Of a stretch of 64,000 bases of DNA, positions 52,958 through 61,396 are shown piece by piece (position 1 is the first letter of the stretch; every line of letters starts with the position of its first letter). Source of the stretch: Anaeromyxobacter dehalogenans 2CP-1 (GTDB taxonomy: Bacteria; Myxococcota; Myxococcia; Myxococcales; Anaeromyxobacteraceae); the NCBI RefSeq assembly GCF_000022145.1, contig NC_011891.1, forward strand, positions 1,624,001 through 1,688,000. The letters run 5' to 3'. The notes beneath the pieces are model-generated. The model ran no database searches and had not been told where the DNA came from. It was given only the letters and a program-made list of their open reading frames with translations. The position numbers and the translations under genes were made by a program.

Positions 52958-54442
52958 ATGGACGCTGCGGGGACCGAGGCCGGCGGCGCGGCGGGGACGC
53001 GCGCCGGCGTCGCCGATCGCGCCGCGGCCGTCGCCGCGGTCGGCCTGCTCGTGGCGGGCGCGCTCGAGGCCTGGGCGATGCTGGGCGGGCTCGAGCCGGC
53101 CCGCTTCTGGGACACCCCGTCCTACCTCCACGACGCGGTCCACCTCGCCCGCGGCGAGGTCCCGCCGCTCGGCCTGCGCATGCCCGGGTATCCCGCGTTC
53201 GTGGCGCTCGTGGGCGGCCGCGCGCTCGATCTCGCGCAGGTCGCCGGGGCGCAGGCCGCGCTCTGGATCGCGAGCGTCGTCCTCGCGTACGCGCTGGTCC
53301 GCCGCCTCACCGGCGGCCTCGCCGCCGCGCTCGCCGCGGGGCTCGCCGCGCTCAGCTTCGTGGACCTGCTGTTCATGGCGGTGACCATCTACTCCGAGAC
53401 GCTCTGCCTGGCGCTGGTGTGCGCCGCGGCGCTCGCCACCGCCGCCGCGTTCACCGGCCGCACGCGCGGCGCGGTCGCCGGCGCGGGCCTGCTCTGGGCC
53501 GCGGCCGCGCTGGTGCGCCCCATCTTCCTCGCCTCCGCGGGCGTGTACCTCCTCGCGGCGCTGGTCCTGGCGCTGCGCCGGGCGCTCTCGCGACGCGACG
53601 TGGCGCTCGCGTGGGCCGGGGTCGCCGGGGTGGTGCTGGCCATGGCCTCGCTGAACCTGGCCCGCGCCGGCCGGCTCGAGTTCTCGCCGGGCGCGGGGCT
53701 CTCGCTGCTCAACCACGTCGGCCACCCCGCGGTGTACCGCCACCTGCCGCCCGACCAGGCCCGCATCCGCGAGGTGTACGAGCGGCTCGCCGCCGAGCAG
53801 GGGCGGGAGTGGATCGGGTGGTGGCGCGCGGTCGGGCCGCTCGCGCAGGTGGTCGCGCCCGGGGAGGCGGAGGCGGCTGGCCGGCTCGAGGTGACCGCCG
53901 CGGAGCCGGTCGCCGAGCGCGTCGCGCTGCGGGCGATCGCGGCGGTGCCGGGCGGCTACCTGCGCGTGTGGGCCGGCGCGGCGGAGCAGCTCCTCGGGCG
54001 GTTCGCGCTGCAGCTGGGGTGGAGCGCCCGGCCGGATGGCCCGCCGCAGTGGCCACCCGGGACGTGGCAGCACCGCGCCGCGCGTGCCGCGGAGGCGGCG
54101 TGGCAGGTGGGGATGCCGTGGCTCTCCGCGGGCGCGCTGCTCCTGCCGCCGCTCGCGCTCTGGCTGCGCGCGCGCCGCCGCCGGCGTCACCGCCGGGAGG
54201 ACGCGGCGGGACCGGCCGGGGCCGGCGCGGCGCTCGCCACGCTGTGGGCGATCGCGCTGGTGAACGCGATCCTCAGCCCGGCGCTCGAACCCTGGGCGGG
54301 GCAGATGCGCTACCGCTTCCCCATCCAGCACCTCCTGCTCGGGCTGGTGGTCAGCGCGGCGGTGCTGTCGGCGCGCGCCCTCCGCCCCGCGCTCGGGCTT
54401 GCCGGCGCGGGCGAGGGCGCGACCGGCGCCGGCGTCCCTTGA
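52958..54442 (+). CDS. GT-C-like polytopic membrane protein, 494 aa
   Basis: The protein has about ten membrane segments, and its first periplasmic loop has ARFWDTPSYLHDAVHLARGE and LRMPGYPAFVALVGG, similar to dolichyl-phosphate-mannose-type (GT39/GT83-like) enzymes that take sugars from polyprenyl phosphate. A soluble loop (about 250-330) precedes the final membrane block with NAILSPALEPWAGQMRYRFP. It may be a distant paralogue of the protein at 46503, which has the comparable SDTGTYL motif. The start follows a -10-like element. Transferase function is likely but unproven. Confidence 0.7.
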   Translation: MDAAGTEAGGAAGTRAGVADRAAAVAAVGLLVAGALEAWAMLGGLEPARFWDTPSYLHDAVHLARGEVPPLGLRMPGYPAFVALVGGRALDLAQVAGAQAALWIASVVLAYALVRRLTGGLAAALAAGLAALSFVDLLFMAVTIYSETLCLALVCAAALATAAAFTGRTRGAVAGAGLLWAAAALVRPIFLASAGVYLLAALVLALRRALSRRDVALAWAGVAGVVLAMASLNLARAGRLEFSPGAGLSLLNHVGHPAVYRHLPPDQARIREVYERLAAEQGREWIGWWRAVGPLAQVVAPGEAEAAGRLEVTAAEPVAERVALRAIAAVPGGYLRVWAGAAEQLLGRFALQLGWSARPDGPPQWPPGTWQHRAARAAEAAWQVGMPWLSAGALLLPPLALWLRARRRRRHRREDAAGPAGAGAALATLWAIALVNAILSPALEPWAGQMRYRFPIQHLLLGLVVSAAVLSARALRPALGLAGAGEGATGAGVP

Positions 54443-54592
54443 CGCTCCGTGACGTCCGCCCGCGGGCATCCGGGCCCCCGGCGGCCCGGAGCCTTGTCGC
54501 GCGCCGGGGGTGCACGCAGATCCTCCGCGAGACGGCGGCGCCGATGCGGTGAGGGGGGCGCGCGGGCGCGGGACGCCGTCCGGGGAGCGCGG

Positions 54593-55891
54593 ATGGTGCA
54601 GGCGGTGGCGGCGGTGTTCGAGTGGGGCCTGTTCGCCCTCATGGCGTACACGTTCGCGGTGGCGCTGGCGGGGTTCCTCCCGCGTCGCGCCCTCGCGCCC
54701 GCGCCGCCGCGCCACCGCTTCCTGGTGCTCGTCCCGGCCCACGACGAGGCCGCGGTGGTGGCGCACGCGGTGCGGGCGGCGCTCCGGCAGGACCACCCCC
54801 GGCCGCTGTTCCGGGTGGTGGTGGTGGCGGACAACTGCTCCGACGACACCGCCGCCCGGGCCCGCGCGGCCGGCGCGGACGCGGTGCTGGAGCGGCACGA
54901 CCCGCGCCACCTCGGCAAGGGCCACGCGCTCGCCTGGGCCCGCGAGCGCGCGCTGGCCCTGTTCCCGGCCGACGCGGTGTGCGTGTTCGACGCCGACAAC
55001 GTCATGGCCCCCGGCTTCCTCTCGGCCATGGACGCCCGCCTCTCGGCCGGTGCCCGCGTCCTGCAGGGCTCCATCGAGGCGAAGAACCCGGACGACAGCT
55101 GGGTCACGCAGGCGAGCGCGCTCCAGCACGCGGTCGCGGCGCGCCTGTTCGAGCGCTCGCGCGCGCGGCTCGGCTTCTCCGCCCTCCTGAACGGCACCGG
55201 CTACTGCGTGCGCACCGAGGTGCTGCGCGCCTGGCCCCCGGATCCCGCCTGTCTCACCGACGATCGCGAGCTGCAGCTCCGGCTGCTCCGCGCCGGCGTC
55301 CGGGTGGAGTGGGCGCCGGAGGCCGTCACCTACGACGAGAAGCCGGCCACGCTCGCCGCCTCGTGGCGCCAGCGCGTCCGCTGGGCGCGCGGGCACCTCG
55401 ACGTCGCCCGCCGGCACACGCTCCCGCTGCTCTGGCGCGCGCTCCGGCACCGCGACCTGGCCGCGCTGGACGGCGCGGTGGCCTGCCTGCAGCCGTCGCG
55501 ATCGGCGGTGGCGCTGCTCGCCGGCGCGGTGTTCGCGGCGCGGCTCGGGGGCGCGGCGCTGGGCCACCCCGCGGGCGCCCCGCACGTCCCGCTCGCCGCG
55601 TGGCTGCCGCTGCTCGCGTGCCCGGTGGCGTTCCCGGTGGCGGCGCTCGCCGCGGAGCGCGTGCCGGCGCGGGTGGCGCTCCGCTACGGGTACACGCTGC
55701 TCCTGCAGGCCGCCTGGGCGCCCCTGCTGGTGGCCGGCCTGCTGCGCCGGCGGGACCGGCGCTGGGGCGCGACGCGCCACACCCGGAGCATCTCGGTCGA
55801 GGCGCGGCTCGCGGCGGGCAACGTCGCCGCGTCGCCCGGCCCCGGCGGTGCGGCGTCGCGGCCGCGGCGGGGCGGGGAGAGCGTGGCGTGA
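54593..55891 (+). CDS. Membrane-bound family 2 glycosyltransferase
   Basis: The 432-residue protein has one N-terminal membrane helix (about 5-22), a GT2 catalytic domain (about 38-270) with LVLVPAHDEAAVV, VVADNCSDDTA, CVFDADNVMAPGF and the acceptor/processivity motifs TDDRELQLRLL and QRVRWARGHLDV (the latter a QxxRW-type motif), then three to four C-terminal membrane helices. QxxRW is typical of processive synthases such as cellulose or poly-GlcNAc synthases. The ATG at 54593 follows GGGGAGCGC; an upstream Arg-rich extension is unlikely. Confidence 0.87.
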   Translation: MVQAVAAVFEWGLFALMAYTFAVALAGFLPRRALAPAPPRHRFLVLVPAHDEAAVVAHAVRAALRQDHPRPLFRVVVVADNCSDDTAARARAAGADAVLERHDPRHLGKGHALAWARERALALFPADAVCVFDADNVMAPGFLSAMDARLSAGARVLQGSIEAKNPDDSWVTQASALQHAVAARLFERSRARLGFSALLNGTGYCVRTEVLRAWPPDPACLTDDRELQLRLLRAGVRVEWAPEAVTYDEKPATLAASWRQRVRWARGHLDVARRHTLPLLWRALRHRDLAALDGAVACLQPSRSAVALLAGAVFAARLGGAALGHPAGAPHVPLAAWLPLLACPVAFPVAALAAERVPARVALRYGYTLLLQAAWAPLLVAGLLRRRDRRWGATRHTRSISVEARLAAGNVAASPGPGGAASRPRRGGESVA

Positions 55892-56032
55892 GCCCTCACG
55901 GTGCGTCCGCGCGCCCCGGCCCGCGTCGCGGCGAGGGCAGCGCCCCGCGCCCGGGCTTCCGGGCGGGCGCCCGCGTCGCGACGTTGGTGGGACCGGCGGT
56001 GTTCGCCGGCAGGGATCACGCACGGTGAAGGC

Positions 56033-57445
56033 ATGCTGAAGGAGCGGGCAGGGGCGGTCTCGGCGGGGCTGCGCGCGCTCGACCTGGCGCTGGTGGCGGT
56101 CGCGTTCGGGCTCGCCCTCGCGCTCCGCGCGGCGGTGGACGTCGCGGCCGTGCCGCCGCTGCTCCCCGCCGGCCGGCACCTGGCGTGGCTCGCGGTGGCG
56201 CTCGCGCTCTGGCCGGCCGCGGCCGGCGCGGCGGGCGTCTACGGCCAGTACCGCACCCGCTCCCGCCGCGAGGAGATCCTCCGGCTCGCGCGCGCCATCG
56301 GCCTGCTGGCGCTGGGCGTGGCCGCGGCGAGCTTCCTCGGGCGCGACCGCGAACTCTCGCGCCTGCTGCTGCTCGGCTGGCTCGGGATCGCGTTCGCGCT
56401 GCTGGCCGGGAGCCGCGTGGCGGTCCGCACGCTCGCGCACGAGGCGCGCCGCCGCGGGCACAACACGCGCGCGTTCGCGGTGGTGGGGGGCGGGCCGCTG
56501 GCGCGGGCCATGCGGCAGCGGCTGCTGGCGCGCCCGGAGTGGGGCTTCACGTTCGCCGGCTTCGTCCTCGAGCAGGGCGCCGCGCGGCGGGGCCTCCCCG
56601 GCCCGGTGCTGGGCCGCGTGGACGAGCTCGCGGCGGTGCTGGAGCGGCACGTGGTGGACCTGGTGGTCTTCGCCGTCCCGCGCGACCGGCTCCCGGAAAT
56701 GGAGGCCGCGGTGGCCGCCTGCCAGGAGCAGGGCGTGGTCGCGAAGATCGGCCTCGAGCCGTTCCCGGCGCGCCACGGCCGCCTCACGGTGGAGGACCTC
56801 GACGGCATCCCGGTGCTCTCCTACGCCTCGGCGCCGCAGGACGCGCTGCCGCTGCTCGCGAAGCGGGCGTTCGACGTGCTGGCGAGCGCGCTCGCGCTCA
56901 TCGTGCTCTCGCCGGTGCTGGCCGCGGTGGCGCTCGCGGTGCGCCTCGGCTCGCCCGGCCCGGTGCTGTTCCGGCAGCGGCGGGTCGGGCTGTCCGGGCG
57001 CACCTTCACGCTCTACAAGTTCCGCTCCATGCGCGCCGGGGCCGAGGCGGAGCAGGCGCGGCTCGCCGATCGCAACGAGATGGACGGCCCGGTGTTCAAG
57101 CTGCGCGACGACCCGCGGGTCACGCGCGTCGGGAAGGTGCTGCGCCGCACCTCGCTCGACGAGCTGCCGCAGCTCTGGAACGTGCTCCGGGGCGAGATGA
57201 GCCTGGTGGGCCCGCGCCCGCCCTTGCCGGAGGAGGTCCGGCGCTACGAGCGCTGGCAGCGCCGCCGCCTCTCGGTGAAGCCCGGGCTGACCTGCACCTG
57301 GCAGGTGTCCGGCCGGTCCGAGGTCGGCTTCGGCCGCTGGATGCAGCTCGACCTCGACTACATCGACCGCTGGTCGCTCTGGCAGGACATGCGGATCGTG
57401 CTGCGCACCATCCCGGCGGTGCTGCTCGGGCGCGGCGCGCGGTAG
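56033..57445 (+). CDS. Polyprenyl-phosphate sugar-1-phosphate transferase (WbaP/WcaJ type)
   Basis: This enzyme starts glycan synthesis by placing a sugar-1-phosphate on undecaprenyl phosphate. The 470-residue protein has four N-terminal membrane segments, a Rossmann-like CoA-binding domain ([14 protein letters not shown]), a fifth membrane segment/re-entrant helix ([20 protein letters not shown]) and the catalytic domain with [40 protein letters not shown] and [11 protein letters not shown]. It ends with [15 protein letters not shown] and [15 protein letters not shown]. The ATG at 56033 fits the membrane N-terminus. It is probably the committing step for the glycan built by the neighbouring transferases. 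Confidence 0.93.
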   Translation: MLKERAGAVSAGLRALDLALVAVAFGLALALRAAVDVAAVPPLLPAGRHLAWLAVALALWPAAAGAAGVYGQYRTRSRREEILRLARAIGLLALGVAAASFLGRDRELSRLLLLGWLGIAFALLAGSRVAVRTLAHEARRRGHNTRAFAVVGGGPLARAMRQRLLARPEWGFTFAGFVLEQGAARRGLPGPVLGRVDELAAVLERHVVDLVVFAVPRDRLPEMEAAVAACQEQGVVAKIGLEPFPARHGRLTVEDLDGIPVLSYASAPQDALPLLAKRAFDVLASALALIVLSPVLAAVALAVRLGSPGPVLFRQRRVGLSGRTFTLYKFRSMRAGAEAEQARLADRNEMDGPVFKLRDDPRVTRVGKVLRRTSLDELPQLWNVLRGEMSLVGPRPPLPEEVRRYERWQRRRLSVKPGLTCTWQVSGRSEVGFGRWMQLDLDYIDRWSLWQDMRIVLRTIPAVLLGRGAR

Positions 57446-57454
57446 AGTCCGCGC
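57443..57454 (+). promoter_or_regulatory. Leaderless-type -10 element before tsaC
   Basis: TAGAGT (57443-57448) ends six bases before the ATG of the YrdC-family gene. It includes the stop codon of the preceding sugar-phosphate transferase gene, so operon read-through is also possible. Confidence 0.35.
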
Positions 57455-58093
57455 ATGGACGCCCAGCTCGAGGCCCGGGTCGCGGAGGCCGCCGCCGTGC
57501 TGCGCGCCGGCGGCATCGTGGTCTATCCCACCGAGACGTTCTACGGGCTCGGCGCGCTCGCCTCCGACGACGCCGCGCTCGTCCGGCTCGCCGCCGCGAA
57601 GCTGCGGCCCGAGGGGAAGCCCCTGCCGCTCGTCGCGGCCGACCGGGAGCAGGTGGACCGCGTGGCGTCGCTGGAGGGCGCGGCGGCGCGGCTGGCCGGG
57701 CGCCTGTGGCCGGGCCCGCTCACGCTGGTGCTCCCGGCGCGGCCGGGCCTGTCCGAGGCCATCACCGCGGGCTCCGGCACGGTCGGGGTGCGGATCCCCG
57801 GGTCGGAGGTGGCGCGCGCGCTGGCGCGCATGGCTGGCGGGGCGCTGGTCTCCACCTCGGCGAACCTCTCCGGCGGTCCGCCGCCGGACCGGGTCGAGGC
57901 GCTCGACGCCGCGCTGCGCGGGCAGGTCGACCACGTGCTCGACGCCGGTCCGACGCCCGGGGGCCTCCCGAGCACCGTGGTGGCGATCGCCGGCGAGACG
58001 CTGCGGGTGGTGCGGCCCGGCGCCGTGTCCATCGAGCAGGTGACCGCGGCGCTCGGTGGCCCCACCGGCGCCTTGCACCGTACGGGGCCGTGA
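57455..58093 (+). CDS. tsaC: L-threonylcarbamoyladenylate synthase (YrdC/Sua5 family)
   Basis: The enzyme makes threonylcarbamoyl-AMP for the t6A37 modification of ANN-decoding tRNAs. The 212-residue protein has IVVYPTETFYGLGALA, the basic KLRPEGKPLPL pocket, WPGPLTLVLPA, VGVRIPGSEVARALA and STSANLSGG. It lacks the extra Sua5 C-terminal domain, fitting the short TsaC form. Confidence 0.93.
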   Translation: MDAQLEARVAEAAAVLRAGGIVVYPTETFYGLGALASDDAALVRLAAAKLRPEGKPLPLVAADREQVDRVASLEGAAARLAGRLWPGPLTLVLPARPGLSEAITAGSGTVGVRIPGSEVARALARMAGGALVSTSANLSGGPPPDRVEALDAALRGQVDHVLDAGPTPGGLPSTVVAIAGETLRVVRPGAVSIEQVTAALGGPTGALHRTGP

Positions 58094-58111
58094 TCTACGG
58101 TCCGGGGCCCC

Positions 58112-59461
58112 ATGGCCGAGATCGTCCCGTTTCGCGGCGTCCGCTACGCCGCCACCCGCGGCCGGGCCCTCGGCCAGCTGCTGGCCCCGCCCTACGATCT
58201 CGTCTCCCTCGAGCAGCGCGACGAGCTGCTGCGCCGCAGCCCCGAGAACATCGCGCACGTCGCCATCGGCGAGGAGCGCGCCGGCGACGGCCCGGGCGCG
58301 AACAAGTACACGCGCGCGGCCGAGACCTGGGCCGGCTGGATGCAGCAGGGCGTCCTGCGGCGCGATCCCGGGCCGGCGCTGTACGCGCTCGAGCAGGCGT
58401 TCTGGGCGCCCGACGGGCGGCAGGCGCGGCGCCGCGGCTTCCTTGCGGCGGTCCGCCTGCACGAGTTCTCCGAGGGCGTCATCGTCCCGCACGAGAAGAC
58501 GCTCACCGCCCCCCGCGCCGACCGGCTCGAGATCCTGAAGGCGGTCCGGGCCAACCTCTCGCCCATCATCGGCCTGTACCGCGACGAGGAGCGGACCACG
58601 TCGCGCGCGCTGGAGGCGGTCACCGCGGGCGAGCTGGTGGCCGAGACCGACTCCGACGACGGGGTGCACCACCGGCTCTGGCGCGCCGACCAGCCGGTCG
58701 TGGTGGCGGCGCTCCAGGCGGCGGTCGCGGACAAGCGGATCTTCATCGCCGACGGCCACCATCGGTACGTCTCCGGGCTCGCCTACCGCAAGCTGGTGGA
58801 GGCGCAGCGGCCGGGGCTGCCGCCGGACGCGGGGCACAACTACATCCTCATGTTCCTGTGCCCGATGAGCGACCCGGGCCTGATGCTCTTCCCGACGCAC
58901 CGGCTGGTGTTCGGCCTCAAGGACTTCTCCGTGGCGCGCCTCACGGACGCGCTCGAGCGGTACTTCCGGGTCGAGACGCTGCCGGAGGACATCCGCCGCC
59001 CGGCGGGCCGCGCCTGGGCGATCGCCAAGCTCTCCGAGCACTTCGGGAAGTCGTCCTCGTTCCTGATGGTCACCGCCGAGGATCAGAAGGCGCGCGTGCT
59101 CACGCTGCGCGACGAGGCGGACCTGGAGGAGGCGGAGCTGCCGCGCAACGAGACGCTCCGCGCGCTCGACGTCACCGTGCTCCACTCGGTGGTGCTGCAG
59201 CACGTCCTCGGCCTCTCGGCCAGCGCCCAGGAGAACCAGGAGAGCCTCACCTACGTCCGCGACGCGGGCGAGGCGGTGAACCGGGTCCTCTCCGGCGAGC
59301 ACCAGGTCGGCTTCCTGGTCAACCCGACCCCCATGTGGCAGGTCCAGGCGGTGGGCGACGCCGGGGAGACGATGCCGCAGAAGAGCACCTACTTCTACCC
59401 GCGGCTGCAGAGCGGGCTGGTGATGCGCGAGGTGTTCGAGCCCGGCACGCCGTCGCCCTGA
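58112..59461 (+). CDS. DUF1015 family protein
   Basis: The 449-residue soluble protein matches the uncharacterised DUF1015 family: N-terminal FRGVRYAATRG, LAPPYDLVS, SPENIAHV, the RRGFLAAVRLHEF region, HEKTLTAPRADRL, and the conserved IADGHHRYVSGLAYR with its His pair. Family members occur widely in anaerobes and have been linked by context to amino-acid racemase or kinase-like functions, but no activity is established that I can cite. TACGGT lies ten bases upstream of the ATG. It follows tsaC by 18 bases. Confidence 0.88.
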   Translation: MAEIVPFRGVRYAATRGRALGQLLAPPYDLVSLEQRDELLRRSPENIAHVAIGEERAGDGPGANKYTRAAETWAGWMQQGVLRRDPGPALYALEQAFWAPDGRQARRRGFLAAVRLHEFSEGVIVPHEKTLTAPRADRLEILKAVRANLSPIIGLYRDEERTTSRALEAVTAGELVAETDSDDGVHHRLWRADQPVVVAALQAAVADKRIFIADGHHRYVSGLAYRKLVEAQRPGLPPDAGHNYILMFLCPMSDPGLMLFPTHRLVFGLKDFSVARLTDALERYFRVETLPEDIRRPAGRAWAIAKLSEHFGKSSSFLMVTAEDQKARVLTLRDEADLEEAELPRNETLRALDVTVLHSVVLQHVLGLSASAQENQESLTYVRDAGEAVNRVLSGEHQVGFLVNPTPMWQVQAVGDAGETMPQKSTYFYPRLQSGLVMREVFEPGTPSP

Positions 59462-59513
59462 CCCCGCCCGCCGGGCGGCGGGCCGGGGCGCGGGCCCCCG
59501 GGGCACTCGGCCG

Positions 59514-59550
59514 CCTTTCCCGGCGGCCCCGACTGCGCTAGAAAACGCCC
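59514..59550 (+). promoter_or_regulatory. Promoter with leaderless spacing before hemB
   Basis: CCTTTCC (59514-59520) is followed after 18 bases by TAGAAA (59539-59544), which ends six bases before the hemB ATG. The arrangement matches those before the Ser/Thr kinase and purD. No ribosome-binding site is present. Confidence 0.45.
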
Positions 59551-60576
59551 ATGCCTTTCCCCCAGCACCGCCCCCGCCGCATGCGCCGCACCGAGGCCCT
59601 CCGGAGCCTGGTGCGCGAGACCACCCTCGCCCCGCAGCACCTGGTGTGGCCGCTCTTCGTGCTCCCCGGCACGAAGGTGCGGAACCCGGTGAAGAGCATG
59701 CCGGGCGTGTTCCAGCTCTCCGTGGACGAGCTGGTCGCCGAGGTGCAGCAGGGCTTCGAGGCGGGCGTCCGCTCGGTGATCCTGTTCGGCATCCCCGAGC
59801 ACAAGGACCCGCAGGGCACCGAGGCGTACGCCGACGACGGGATCGTCCCGCAGGCCATCCGGGCGCTGAAGGAGCGGGTGCCCGGCATGGTGGTGATGAC
59901 CGACGTGTGCATGTGCGAGTACACGGATCACGGCCACTGCGGCATCCTCAAGGCGTCGAAGGCCGGTGGCCCGGGCAACGAGCTGCAGGTCGACAACGAC
60001 CTCACGCTCCCGCTCCTCGCCAAGGAGGCGCTCGCCCACGCCCGCGCCGGCGCCGACATCGTGGCGCCCTCGGACATGATGGACGGGCGCGTGGCGGCGA
60101 TCCGCGCCGAGCTGGACGGCGCCGGCTACCAGGACGTGCCCATCCTGTCGTACGCGGCGAAGTTCGCGGGCGCGTTCTACGGCCCGTTCCGCGACGCCGC
60201 GGAGAGCGCGCCGGTGGAGGGCCCGGGCATCCCCAAGGACCGCAAGGGCTACCAGATGGATCCCGCCAACTGGCGCGAGGCGCTCCGCGAGGTGGAGCTC
60301 GACGTCGCCGAGGGCGCGGACATGATCATGGTGAAGCCGGCCGTGCCGTACCTCGACATCGTGCGCCAGGTGCGCGACCGCTTCGACCTGCCCACCGCCG
60401 CGTACCACGTGTCCGGCGAGTACGCGATGATCAAGGCCGCCGCCGAGCGCGGCTGGATCGACGAGGACCGGGTGGTGCTCGAGACGCTGCTCTGCTGCCG
60501 GCGCGCCGGCGCGGACCTCGTGCTCACCTACTACGCGAAGCACGCCGCCCAGCTCCTCTCCGGGAAGAAGCGTTGA
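59551..60576 (+). CDS. hemB: Delta-aminolevulinic acid dehydratase (porphobilinogen synthase)
   Basis: HemB condenses two aminolevulinates to porphobilinogen. The 341-residue protein has the zinc-binding cysteines C120, C122 and C130 in [14 protein letters not shown], so it is the zinc-dependent type, and the two Schiff-base lysines K204 ([16 protein letters not shown]) and K262 (MIMVKPA). The [11 protein letters not shown] motif is present. It lies 48 kb from hemACD. A four-base overlap (TTGA) joins it to the DUF4177-like gene. Confidence 0.97.
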   Translation: MPFPQHRPRRMRRTEALRSLVRETTLAPQHLVWPLFVLPGTKVRNPVKSMPGVFQLSVDELVAEVQQGFEAGVRSVILFGIPEHKDPQGTEAYADDGIVPQAIRALKERVPGMVVMTDVCMCEYTDHGHCGILKASKAGGPGNELQVDNDLTLPLLAKEALAHARAGADIVAPSDMMDGRVAAIRAELDGAGYQDVPILSYAAKFAGAFYGPFRDAAESAPVEGPGIPKDRKGYQMDPANWREALREVELDVAEGADMIMVKPAVPYLDIVRQVRDRFDLPTAAYHVSGEYAMIKAAAERGWIDEDRVVLETLLCCRRAGADLVLTYYAKHAAQLLSGKKR

Positions 60577-60791
60577 CCGTGCTCCGGCCCGCGCCCCAGC
60601 CCGCCGCGTACAAGGTCGTCGAGGTCTCGCCGGTGTCCGACGAGACGCTCGAGCGCGCCCTGAACGAGCGGACGGGGGAGGGCTGGAGCTTCGAGTCGCT
60701 GCACTTCGTGACGCGCGAGGGCTCGCACCGCCCCGCGCTCGCCTACCTGTTCTTCGTCCGCGGCGATCCGCCCGTGGCGCGGGAGCGCTGA
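60573..60791 (+). CDS. DUF4177-like small protein, 72 aa
   Basis: The small alpha/beta protein has the DUF4177 pattern: a first strand YKVVEV, a helix [16 protein letters not shown] and strands FVTREG and [10 protein letters not shown]. Function is unknown. The TTG start overlaps the hemB stop (TTGA) with GGGAAG five bases before it; a GTG two codons later is the alternative. It lies between hemB and an RDD membrane protein. Confidence 0.72.
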   Translation: MTVLRPAPQPAAYKVVEVSPVSDETLERALNERTGEGWSFESLHFVTREGSHRPALAYLFFVRGDPPVARER

Positions 60792-60795
60792 CCCG

Positions 60796-61329
60796 ATGCG
60801 CGACGCGCGGCGAGAGGGCAGCCCCTATCCCAAGGCGGACCTGACGCTCCGGGGCCTGGCCCGCCTCGCCGACCTCACCGTCGCGTTCGCGCTCGCGCAG
60901 GTCTCGCCGCAGATCGGGCCGGTGCTCTCGGCGTTCTACCTGCTCGTCGCGGACGGGCTCATGCAGGGCCAGTCGATCGGCAAGAAGGTCTTCGGCGTGC
61001 GCACGGTGGTGGTCCCGCGCCGCGCCCCCGCCGGCTACCACGAGTCGATGCTGCGCAACGCGCCGTTCGCGCTCGTGGCGGTGTTCTGGTCCGTGCCGCT
61101 GCTCTGGCCGGTGTTCTTCGTGGCCGGGGTGCCCATCGTGGCGTTCGAGGCCTACATGATCGTCTCGGACCGGCTCGGCATCCGCATCGGCGACATCTTC
61201 GCGGACACGCAGGTGGTGGACGGGAAGGTGCTCGCGAAGGACGACGCGGTCGTCCGCGACCTCACGCACGCCGCGCCGGCACCGCCCAGCCCGCCGGCGA
61301 GCGCCACGCGCCAGCGCGCGGCCGCATGA
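60796..61329 (+). CDS. RDD family membrane protein
   Basis: The 177-residue protein has the RDD-family layout of about four membrane segments: an N-terminal LRGLARLADLTVAFALA (RxxD-type motif), LMQGQSIGKKVFGVRTVVV, and LRNAPFALVAVFW. Its C-terminus is an Ala/Pro tail. RDD proteins are small membrane proteins of mostly unknown function; some affect Na+/H+ exchange. It lies four bases after the DUF4177-like gene and upstream of the tandem ligase gene. Confidence 0.82.
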   Translation: MRDARREGSPYPKADLTLRGLARLADLTVAFALAQVSPQIGPVLSAFYLLVADGLMQGQSIGKKVFGVRTVVVPRRAPAGYHESMLRNAPFALVAVFWSVPLLWPVFFVAGVPIVAFEAYMIVSDRLGIRIGDIFADTQVVDGKVLAKDDAVVRDLTHAAPAPPSPPASATRQRAAA

Positions 61330-61396
61330 AACCCCCACCAGCCAGCGTCGTCCCGCCTCGAGCCCCGCGTCCCCACGGGCCGGGAGAGGTCTCGCC

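Noticed and set aside
52823-59506. An open frame of more than 2,200 codons on the minus strand across the glycan locus
   Set aside because: It is antisense to several well-supported plus-strand genes, and its translation is a His/Arg/Ala/Val-rich repeat typical of antisense frames in DNA with extreme third-position G+C. No domain or motif is visible.
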